A DNA stretch of 64,000 nucleotides from Hyaloperonospora brassicae. Lineage: Eukaryota > Oomycota > Peronosporomycetes > Peronosporales > Peronosporaceae. The translations under genes and the position numbers were made by a program. This document shows, in pieces, positions 8,439-16,807 of this stretch; the first letter of the stretch is position 1; the number at the start of each line of letters is the position of its first letter. The stretch covers positions 62,001 to 126,000 of the forward strand of contig CANTFL010001411.1 in assembly GCA_947650285.1 (NCBI GenBank), in the 5' to 3' direction. The notes under the pieces were generated by a model that worked only from the letters and a program-made list of their open reading frames with translations, did not search any database and had not been told where the DNA came from.

Positions 8439-9569
8439 ATGTCGATCAGGTCGACATTGATGAAGAAAATTACCTCAATAATAGCGTCGACGCTATTACT
8501 GACTCGGATGCTGAAGTATACCAGCATCGTCAACGATTATTCCAGCGAGGAAGAAGACAACCTCGCTGAAGAAGAGAGCAATCTCTTAGCAGTGCGCACG
8601 AAGCGCACTGCCAGACAAAACAACGAGTCAGCAGAGAACTTCCTGCTGACTCGAGAAGCGGTAGTCCGTTTCGTTCAGGACTCCATCGAAAATGCGGTGG
8701 ACCGTCAGAAACGGAACGCAGACAAGAATGGAAGAGCGAATGTTCTTTCATTTAAGGTTAACGACCTAGTACTACTGTCAACGGTAAACCTACCTGGACA
8801 TGCAGTCACTAGTGTCGGCAGTAGCAAACTACTGCCAAAATACATTGGGCCATTTCGAGTGTTGCATCGCAAGGGCAATGCATACACACTCGAATTGCCA
8901 CGTAGGATGCGCACGCATCCTACGTTTTACGTGGGGCGACTCAGACCGTACTGTCGGTGCGAGCCTTCTTCTTCCGATGAAGATAGCCCCCACGTTCAAG
9001 AACATCCATCAAGTTCTTGCGTTCGCGCTCCAGACGATCCGTCTGGTCGCGCAGATATGATACCTCGGTATTCAACCGAGATATCTCCCCGCGAGCTGTC
9101 GCCAGCTCGCCGAATAGGGAGCGGACATCCCGCTCGACCTGAAGCTGCGCTGTGGCATAATCGGCGCGGACTCTCGCCCGATCAGCCTCGCGATCCTTGC
9201 GGTTATTCCGCACGGTATCAGTCAAAGCGTAGCGCCGATCGCGCTCGTGCTTCAAGTCATCGCGGAATTCATCGATTGCGCGATCCATCTCGTAAGGGTC
9301 GAGATGGTGAACCGAATCGTCTGGAGGATGTCTTTCCTCCTCCACCACATCCTTTGGTGGATGCTCACGGTGGTCAACGCTTTCTAGTGGAGCGTATCGT
9401 TAACCACCCTGACGATTCAGGATCAAGGACGAGCTACCTCGTCCAGTGGCGGGGGTATCTACCCTCTTGGAACAGCTGGGAGCCCCGCTCTCAGCTGTTG
9501 GTGGACGTTGAAGGTCTCGTCCGCCAGTATGACGAGACTCATCCGATTGCACCTGGGGCCCATCGGTAA
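8439..9569 (+). CDS. Gypsy pol C-terminal part with chromodomain (copy B)
   Basis: Equivalent of 753-1985. The meaningful part begins near 8535 (SSEEEDNLAEEESN). It continues through FKVNDLVLLST, IGPFRVLHRKGNAY and HPTFYVGRLRPY, an Arg/Ser/Pro-rich spacer, and the terminal chromodomain (RFLVERIVNHPDDSG, YLVQWRGYLPSW, WEPRSQLLVDV). The first 25 or so codons of this frame are an out-of-frame reading of the acidic linker. The chromodomain differs from copy A by a few substitutions. It overlaps the antisense ORF at 8941-10551. Confidence 0.78.
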   Translation: MSIRSTLMKKITSIIASTLLLTRMLKYTSIVNDYSSEEEDNLAEEESNLLAVRTKRTARQNNESAENFLLTREAVVRFVQDSIENAVDRQKRNADKNGRANVLSFKVNDLVLLSTVNLPGHAVTSVGSSKLLPKYIGPFRVLHRKGNAYTLELPRRMRTHPTFYVGRLRPYCRCEPSSSDEDSPHVQEHPSSSCVRAPDDPSGRADMIPRYSTEISPRELSPARRIGSGHPARPEAALWHNRRGLSPDQPRDPCGYSARYQSKRSADRARASSHRGIHRLRDPSRKGRDGEPNRLEDVFPPPPHPLVDAHGGQRFLVERIVNHPDDSGSRTSYLVQWRGYLPSWNSWEPRSQLLVDVEGLVRQYDETHPIAPGAHR

Positions 9570-10551
9570 ACACGCGCCCTAGGCGCTTGTAGACGGATTG
9601 CAAATTTGCAATCGCGTCACGCATCTCAGCCGAGATGTGTGCCCTTCCACAGAGCGAACTTAGGGAATACACGTCCCTATGAGCACGCTGCAAGTTGTCA
9701 ACACAACTCGCACAAGGGTCTCCCCATGTGAGACAAGGAATGTCTGCCTCACTCGACAAAAAGTGCAACCGGTACCTTGCACAGGTTGGTGTTCGCTTTT
9801 CGAACCTGAGGCGTGTCGCCTCAAGTTTCTTAAGCCACCCTTCTCGTCCAAAATTCGTTACGTTTTGGACGAACGAGTTCCACGCAGCCAAAAGCGAGGC
9901 CTTGTCACGCTTTCGGTTGCTGTTGTACCATCGATGTCTAAGGAAGACATCGAGATAAAAGTCTTCCTCAGCGCGAAAGTTCTTCGCGCTGGAACTCAAG
10001 CCGTGAAGCTCGGTTGCATCGAATAAGGGTATTCGATGGTGTTGGCTTGTCTCGTGAGACAGGCTATTGATGAGTTGTTCGGGCAAACGCCACGGCTTCA
10101 ACTCATCACGCTTCACAGTGGTACCCTTGTCGGTACCACGTCTCCCATATTGACGACGGATCACGCCATCGTCATCACGCTCGTTCGAAGAAGCACCAGT
10201 CGGCGGTGGTAAGGAGTAATACTCCTCACCACCCTGATCATGTCCATCATCACTGCCGAACAGACTGTGATGCAACTCACGAGTCCGTTCGTTCGGCAGT
10301 GGTCTTGGCGAATACTGAGGCGTCGCCGGTGATCGAGACGCCTCTGCAGCATTGCCCGAGTCAGACACGTCTGACTCGCCAGAGTAGATGACCTCTACAT
10401 CAGGGTCATCGTGCGCACGCGGTGTGATACCGCGTGCACCTGCAGCACCTGTTGCTGCAGGCGGAGAAGGAGCAGCAGAAAACGAATCGTCTGCCGCAGA
10501 GGCTGGCACAGCAGCGGGCTGTGCGTGTCTTGAGTCACCCCGCATAGACAT
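8941..10551 (-). pseudogene. Antisense ORF of the gypsy element (copy B), one stop
   Basis: Same minus-strand protein as 1357-2964, starting at ATG 10551. It is complete except for one in-frame TAA at 9400-9402 that splits it into 383- and 135-codon parts; copy A has a sense codon there. The two copies differ by conservative changes and one in-frame extra codon in the variable N-terminal part (near 10215-10230). The coiled-coil C-terminus and basic tail are preserved. Function unknown. Confidence 0.68.
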
Positions 10552-10652
10552 GTTAACTATGCGAGGTCGGGTGGGAAGTGAATGGATGGACCCAACAAGT
10601 GCTCACTGTCCCAATGGTGCCCAATGGGTGACTATCATTTAAGGGGAGGTGA

Positions 10653-11046
10653 TGTAACGGGGCAGCCCGTTACATGAAAACTGTCATTTGAGAGACAATG
10701 ACAATAAAGAATATTATGTTGAATATTCTTTTAACAATATCACCAATGGTGGTGATATTGATGGGTCGACCAAAGAATCTGCTCATCGGCTGATATCTTG
10801 ACGATATCAACCCACCAATCGCCGCAAGACGCGCGCAATGAGTGGTGAGTAGACGTCGTCATACATTCAGTTAGATTAGTATAATTAAGTTAAGTCAAAC
10901 AAAGAGACAGTAGTTAAAAGACTTAATTATATTAAAATAACAGTTCTACTTTTCCCTTATCTACGCTTCCTCGTTTGCCTCGTGTACGTCTGTCGGGTGC
11001 ACCAAAACCATTGCGTTAAGTTCACGCAAGGGTGTGCCCCGTTACA
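10653..11046 (+). repeat. Gypsy 3' LTR of copy B (394 bp)
   Basis: TG...CA ends (TGTAACGGGG ... CCCCGTTACA), full-length match to 3096-3488. The last two thirds are nearly identical. The first third differs mostly in loops of hairpins or in paired arm positions. Flanking host sequence begins at 11047. Confidence 0.93.
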
Positions 11047-12031
11047 TTGACCATCCACGGAACTACGACGTGATATTGGGTGTGGTGAGACAAGAACCAC
11101 CTGCAGTAACGCCATTATTTGGAATTTGTGCTAGCAGCAGCATAATTCGCATGCTACACGAAAACTTCGTGAACATTATGGTGTAGAAAGCACATACACA
11201 CACTGTTGTTCAAGGAGACAAAGAGCACACTGAATGTAGGTGTCGACTATCTATCCAATTTACAAGCCTACTTCACACATCTTCAACAACGGTATTGTAC
11301 TGAACGAGCTACTCACATACCAACGCACATGAAATTTTGGCCCGGTGGACTTGCTGATTGCCGACATGGCCAATATCCGTCAGTGAACGTATTTTCATGG
11401 AAGGCGTATTGAACGTCGCCCCTGCGTACCCTAGTTGCAACCATTCACTTGCCCTCATTGGTGTCATAAAAATGTATATGCTCGTAATGGGATCACCTCG
11501 TCACGATTGAAAACACCCACCAACATCAACTCAATGGTTGATCAAGCGAGACGAATGAGTATAAAAGTGCTCGACAAATTCTAGTCTCGACGTGAAAGTT
11601 GTCGTGCCTTGTGGGATTGCTGAACGCAGCACTGATCGAATAAGGTTGACGACAGAATGTTTCTGCTGTGATTAAAATGAACTCTCACAAACACAGTCTT
11701 TTATCACCAGCTTTTTGTGATATTGCAGTCAATCCAGTTTGTACAAATACAATCTCAAAGCACAAACGCAAAACTTTGCTGATTCAACGCGGCAAATGGG
11801 TTGTTACGCTGGAAGAATGTGTTTTCCTGTTGCGTCTCGCCGAGACATATCGTAATGTCCATATCTAACTCTGGACCCTTTATGTTTTAGTTTGGCTTTC
11901 GCCTCGAGAATTATTACAGCTACTATGAAGAGTTGTGCCTGTCAATAGCCGATCATGTACCTCAAAAACCTGTGAGATCACACCAACAGGAAGACGCCGA
12001 TGCTTTACGCACTTTTATAGGTCACGAGACG
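11047..12031. other. Gene-poor stretch, nothing recognised
   Basis: Only short frames without recognisable domains. The sequence is AT-richer than the element before it and lacks the dense inverted repeats of the gypsy copies. Confidence 0.6.
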
Positions 12032-12283
12032 CATCTTACGCTTGACCAGAAGAATATAGCGCCCTTGGCTAAGGATCACCGACTTATCGCTAGACAAGAC
12101 TTGCGCGGTAGATTATATCGAGTTGACCGGCTCGTCACTAGGCAAGTCTTCACTCGCACCTTCTATTGGGATAGCCGACTCATTGCTAGGCAAGTCTCCC
12201 ACGATGCCTTCGACTGGATTTTCCGTCTTGTAACTCGACAAATCTTCAACGGTACCTTCTATCAGGTATACTGGCTCGTTTGT
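12032..12283 (+). repeat. Degenerate 48-bp tandem repeat, coding-compatible (16-aa period)
   Basis: In the frame starting at 12080 four 16-residue units follow each other at 12080, 12128, 12176 and 12224. Each opens with Arg-Leu-Ile/Val-Ala/Thr-Arg-Gln, and a weaker unit precedes at 12032. The frame is open from 11933 to a TGA at 12286 but has no ATG near its start, only TTG. It may be an exon, a remnant of a repeat protein, or non-coding satellite whose period happens to be a multiple of three. I do not recognise the peptide. Confidence 0.6.
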
Positions 12284-12850
12284 TGACGAAGATTACACGG
12301 TACCGTCTCCATGTCACCAGCTCTAGTCGGAGTGTCTGATTCGTTTCACTGGTAGATAGCATGCCCACACCGAGCCGACTTGACTTATCGGCGCCATCAA
12401 TCACTATCTGTGCAAGCTAGGCCTCTCGAGGTTCGACAGCAGCTATGATTGGCCCACGCATGGAATTACCGGAAGAGTGGCACACAAGTGGGGCATACAC
12501 ATTCTACTGCTGATGTACTAGTTTGCCCCTTATTCTTCTTCGTGGGACCACTTGTCGGGCCCTCCATCGCTCTCCTATTTTCCTATACAGGTACCTGATA
12601 AAATGGGTAGCCGATCTGCCTAGTCCTCGTCGTAAAGTGCGCACTTCGACGGGTGAGGCCTTGAAGGATAGGCCCTCTACAAGCTAGACTTCGATGAAAT
12701 AGGCCTAGACAACTTATGTCTTGACGCGTAATGATGTGACTGACAGTTTTGATTCGTAAATTAGCCTCGATAAGCGTAATATAGATACTCACATGGACCC
12801 GTTTCTCTGCACCACACAATTTCTACCTCCAGATCATTCGTACATCGAAA

Positions 12851-12851
<1 letters not shown>
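12284..12851. other. Gene-poor stretch, nothing recognised
   Basis: No ORF with recognisable content. It separates the 48-bp repeats from the microsatellite. Confidence 0.6.
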
Positions 12852-12881
<30 letters not shown>

Positions 12882-13047
12882 CATACATACATACATACAT
12901 ACATACATACATACATACATACATACATACATACATACATACATACATACATACATACATACATACATACATACATACATACATACATACATACATACAT
13001 ACATACATACATACATACATACATACATACATACATACATACATACA
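12852..13047 (+). repeat. (ATAC)n microsatellite, about 49 uninterrupted units
   Basis: Perfect tetranucleotide repeat for 196 bp. All Tyr/Ile/His/Thr and Met/Tyr/Val/Cys runs in the frames here are products of it. Its length and purity suggest recent expansion and likely length polymorphism. Confidence 0.98.
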
Positions 13048-14520
13048 ACAGCTTGACGCAAATGCTTGTTTCTGTCAGTAATTGTCAAATCCTGTTCACT
13101 ACATACGATCGAATGTCAAAATGAACGACTTCCCGTACAGCCACAACTAAGCCATGTGTCTTGTCGATGCTGTTCTTTGACAAAGACAGGAAGCTGCATC
13201 GTACTTCAGAGTCCATTGTGCAATCAGCAGGCCAGCGCAAAAAACAGTGTCGATGAGCAATATCTGGTTTAGGAAGGCAATACATGCTTCGTGCTATTGG
13301 TTCTTGCAACAAGACGGACGCATCATTTGCGATCCTCATCAACTATCGAATCGATGAACAATTCACGACGACTTGCACGTATACGTAATGTGTCATGTGC
13401 GCTATCGCTGCAACCGGTTGAACCTTGTGGCAGGCGAGATCTTGATTTGTCAATATATTCTCTGTCGTGTAAACGCGACCGTCGAAGACCTTACACCATG
13501 CAAACGGCAATAGGAGAATAGATGGATACACTCCTATTGCCGTATGCCTTTGAGCACACATTTCACCACAAGTACGGCAACTACCGAGTTGCTGCACCGC
13601 ACGTTCTGCTCAGATGCATATGCAGACATGACGTGTAAATGATTTACTGTTTGCAACGATTGTTGGATCCGCCACTACCAAGATACTATGTGGTGCAAAC
13701 TCGGCCACTTAGTTGCATAAGACCGATCAGTTGCACTGGACGCATGAGTCGCATATACGGATGTGCGAAATGCGCCTACATTCGCTTCTACGTCGTGAGA
13801 CTTTCACGACCAGCGGTGGATACGTAGATCTCAAGTGTCGCACATGCATTCATTCGGATCGTCTTTGTAAGCCACGTAGGCCAACTTCTCACTCACTCTG
13901 GAACACGTGATCGTCCCCATCGTTCAACCAGTTTTCTTCAGCATGTGATACGTTCAACACGGGTCTGCGGTTTGCAGTTTACGCTACCACGCATGAGGGA
14001 TTCGATTGGCGCCGCTCTTACGATGATTGTGTATGAGGTGCATAGCGAGCAGACTCGACAGCTTTGGAGCTGTTTGTCAGAATGCTTCTGCGGCGGTGTT
14101 CATACGTATCGCGGTATCAGAAACTCTTTCGATGACTTACTCGCACGACGTACGAGTATATCGTGTACGTGTGCGGTCGCTAAGAGTCGACGTCACCATT
14201 CGGTGTAAAAGCGCTGACATGGGCAAAACGTTGCGTCGAAGGCAACTCCATAACCGAGGCACAGTGACTTGTGGTGAAGGTTGTCTTCACTTACTAGTAG
14301 CGGTACAGCTTCTTGCACGAGACTGCAGCTGCTTGGCAATACCAAGACCAGGTCTACAACAATAAGTGAGACGTACGTCTGTGTTATTGCTGCAATGATA
14401 TATGCCTGTCTTGCTGCAACTTTTCTGCAGCGAGGTTGTAGTCAAGCTCATCAGGGCAGCGCACTTGATCGCCAAACGTCGTCGAGCTGGCTTGCCTCTG
14501 CTTTCGCGCGAAAACGAAAC
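13048..14520. other. Intergenic region downstream of the ASCC2-like gene, nothing recognised
   Basis: Several short frames on both strands show no domain, motif or repeat. It holds the 3' flank of the gene ending at 14521. Confidence 0.6.
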
Positions 14521-16590
14521 TCAGCCCGCCTTTTTCATCGCGCGATCCTTCCGGTTGTGGTTCGCGACTTTAGCCTTGTTCTTGTCTTTCCTTGCTCGCT
14601 GGCGCTGAATCTGCTGCGGCGTTAGTGCTTCGCTTGGCCTCGATTCACCACTTGGCTGACTACCTTTACGCCGAGCAGTTCTGTGCTTCGAGTCGGACGA
14701 AACCTGCGCACTTCCTGACGATGTGCCTGAAACCTTTTGCTCGCCCAAATCTTTCTCCTGTCCTCCATCATCGTCTCTTTGACGATCGTCAGCAGAGACC
14801 TGAGAGCTCTCACGATTGCGGTTCTTCATGCCTTCCCAGAACGCATCTTTCTCCTCTTTTGCCCGAATCTTGCGGTTCTGTTCGCGAATAGTATCCTGGT
14901 CATCTGCGCTACCGGCGTCGCGAATAGTGAAGCGCACAAAGTCGTCAAACTCGTCATTATAGTCGTCGTCGTATTCATCGAGTCCGCCCACAGCGTTGTC
15001 CACGCGATCCACGTCTCCGTCGCTATCATCCTCGTCCTCGTACGTCATAACTAGCTCCTTCATCTTCTCATACAGCTGCCCATCCTTCTTCACACTTTGG
15101 GGGTCGTACGTCTTTTCCATTGTCTTCTTGCCCACCCATACTTGGCTCGGATGAAGCATCGTCGAATGATCAGCCTCCACTTCAGGTGCGGCTTTCCCAG
15201 TAATCTGGGCCTTCAAGCGTGCAAACTCAGGGTCCGTTCGCTTTAGATCCTGTGACACGCCAAGCAGCATGGGCGGAGGATTGCGTTCGAGCAGGAAGTC
15301 GACCACGGTCTCGACTTGTACATTCGCGCTCAACAAACAAAGCTCAACGTATCCTTCTCCCAGATCAGGAAAAAAGTCTTGGACTTGATGGATCATTGAC
15401 ACCAGCACTGCGTCTGTCGTATCGCTCAGAGACACGCCAGGACTTGTCGCTTTACCGATACCACTGATCCCAGACGGCTTGCAGTCCTTCGAATCGATCA
15501 CAGCTGTCGGTCTTCGCTTCGATTCTGCAGCCAAGTCGTTTACGAGCATCGCTGGAAGGATGCGTCGTCGCGGGAGTCCGTCCATCACCATGCCGAGGTA
15601 CGCATAGTGCTCCAGATCAAACTCGCAACGCTGAAAGCAGGCTGCGACCTTTTCTTTGTATCCGCATAGATGCCACAAGTCGCTCACGAACGACCCGTGC
15701 TCTGCATTGCCGACTTCGTCGACGCAGCCATCGCTCAGAGCATGCAGTCCAGCCAGCAGCTTCTCGGCATCGATCGAGGTGGTCTCGTCCAGCATCACGT
15801 CCACGCATCGCCCCAGCACTTGCAACAGCGTCTGTCGAATCTTTGCAATCATCAGCAGATGCGGCTGCGTCGTCTTTCCATCGTCCAGGACGAGACCCAA
15901 CTGTCGATGCAAAGTCGGCACCACCACTTCGTAGCACCGCACGAGTCCATAGAGCAGCGACTCGTTGTGCAACAACAGCTCGATCGGCCCGTCCTTGTGG
16001 TTGTTGTCGTTACTGTTGTGCAGCAGCAGTAGCAACTTTGTTACCGACGTGGCCGTTGTCATGCCATTTAGTGACAGACTCAGCTCGTAACAGCGTCGAC
16101 TCAGCTGCGTAACATCTTGGTCCTGTTTTTGTACCGATAGCTGCACCGTACAATCGTACACGTCAGTAAGTTGCTGACAATACAGTTGCTGCACTTGTGT
16201 CAACAATGTCGAAAATGCAGCCACGTTTTCGACAAGTGCGTCTAAAAGTGCCGCGACCGCACGTGCATTGCTGACACGCAAGAGCTGACACAACGGGAGC
16301 AGCCGCGACACATGCAGCAGCCCACAGTCCACTGCCATCGCCAGCACGGCCGGCGCAGCGTATAGTAGACGTCGCACGAGCAACTCAACAGCCGCGACGT
16401 CCGCCGTGTCGAGCGCTTCGCCTCTACTGCTGTCGTTGCTGGCGCTAAGAAGAGGGTCCACCTGTATCTGTTGAGCAGTCGCACGTGTCAAAAAGTCATC
16501 GAGACGCTCGAGCAGCGGCGGCAAACAGTCGCTGCTCGAGAGGAACGTCAATAACTCGTTTGTCGTCGACGCTGTCGCAACGGGCGGCAT
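14521..16590 (-). CDS. ASCC2: ASCC2-like CUE-domain protein (689 aa)
   Basis: Likely orthologue of activating signal cointegrator 1 complex subunit 2. In other eukaryotes this works with the ASCC3 helicase in dissociating collided ribosomes and in alkylation-damage repair, binding K63-linked ubiquitin through its CUE domain. The N-terminal half is Leu-rich and helical. A CUE domain lies at about residues 396-440 (MIHQVQDFFPDLGEGYVEL, then VVDFLLERNPPP). After it come the family-type acidic and charged segments (MTYEDEDDSDGDVD, YNDEFDDFV) and a Lys/Arg-rich tail ending NHNRKDRAMKKAG. It is a single exon with an ATG start. It is divergent to the F1-alpha-like gene, with about 217 bp between the ATGs. 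The CUE domain and tail make the call firm; the N-terminus is weakly conserved by eye. Confidence 0.8.
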   Translation of the reverse strand: MPPVATASTTNELLTFLSSSDCLPPLLERLDDFLTRATAQQIQVDPLLSASNDSSRGEALDTADVAAVELLVRRLLYAAPAVLAMAVDCGLLHVSRLLPLCQLLRVSNARAVAALLDALVENVAAFSTLLTQVQQLYCQQLTDVYDCTVQLSVQKQDQDVTQLSRRCYELSLSLNGMTTATSVTKLLLLLHNSNDNNHKDGPIELLLHNESLLYGLVRCYEVVVPTLHRQLGLVLDDGKTTQPHLLMIAKIRQTLLQVLGRCVDVMLDETTSIDAEKLLAGLHALSDGCVDEVGNAEHGSFVSDLWHLCGYKEKVAACFQRCEFDLEHYAYLGMVMDGLPRRRILPAMLVNDLAAESKRRPTAVIDSKDCKPSGISGIGKATSPGVSLSDTTDAVLVSMIHQVQDFFPDLGEGYVELCLLSANVQVETVVDFLLERNPPPMLLGVSQDLKRTDPEFARLKAQITGKAAPEVEADHSTMLHPSQVWVGKKTMEKTYDPQSVKKDGQLYEKMKELVMTYEDEDDSDGDVDRVDNAVGGLDEYDDDYNDEFDDFVRFTIRDAGSADDQDTIREQNRKIRAKEEKDAFWEGMKNRNRESSQVSADDRQRDDDGGQEKDLGEQKVSGTSSGSAQVSSDSKHRTARRKGSQPSGESRPSEALTPQQIQRQRARKDKNKAKVANHNRKDRAMKKAG

Positions 16591-16807
16591 GGAATCGTGT
16601 CAAAAACAGAACCACGAGGTCCAAAACGACGCAAAACCGATAAAAAAACCTCAACGACCGTCTTGCGGTATCGTCGTGCGTCCGTCCCGTGCGTTGGTCG
16701 GACATATTCGCGACACGAAACGCGCGCCGGTCGTCGGACACAAAAGTCGCACCTTCGCGTCCATCCGTCGGACACAAAAGGCGCACCTTTGTGTCCCTCG
16801 CGTCCTA
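16591..16807. promoter_or_regulatory. Shared divergent promoter region with a 30-bp direct repeat
   Basis: Lies between the ATG of the ASCC2-like gene (16590) and the preferred ATG of the F1-alpha-like gene (16808). Two copies of a 30-bp sequence (16733-16762 and 16767-16796; both open GTCGGACACAAAA) sit 34 bp apart. A partial third copy (GTCGGACA) begins at 16697. Such repeats could be binding sites for a factor controlling both genes; this is inference. Confidence 0.55.

Larger units (their letters stand above)
3489..10652 (+). mobile_element. Ty3/gypsy element copy B, complete internal region (LTR to LTR 3096-11046)
   Basis: A full-length chromodomain (chromovirus-like) Ty3/gypsy element. 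Order: LTR, primer site, gag, protease, reverse transcriptase, RNase H, integrase, chromodomain, antisense ORF, polypurine tract, LTR. Pol is broken by one frameshift (5571-5580) and in-frame stops at 6036, 6795, 7584 and 8433, so this copy is not autonomous. Nearly the whole length consists of consecutive perfect inverted repeats with 6-10 bp arms, described under findings. Confidence 0.92.

Noticed and set aside
12793..13088. Several overlapping frames of Met-Tyr-Val-Cys or Tyr-Ile-His-Thr repeats
   Set aside because: They are readings of the ATAC microsatellite in different frames and carry no independent coding evidence.
16589..16807. Upstream in-frame ATG for the F1-alpha-like gene
   Set aside because: It overlaps the start codon of the divergent gene and puts 73 unconserved residues before a good mitochondrial presequence. 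The region also carries direct repeats typical of a promoter.
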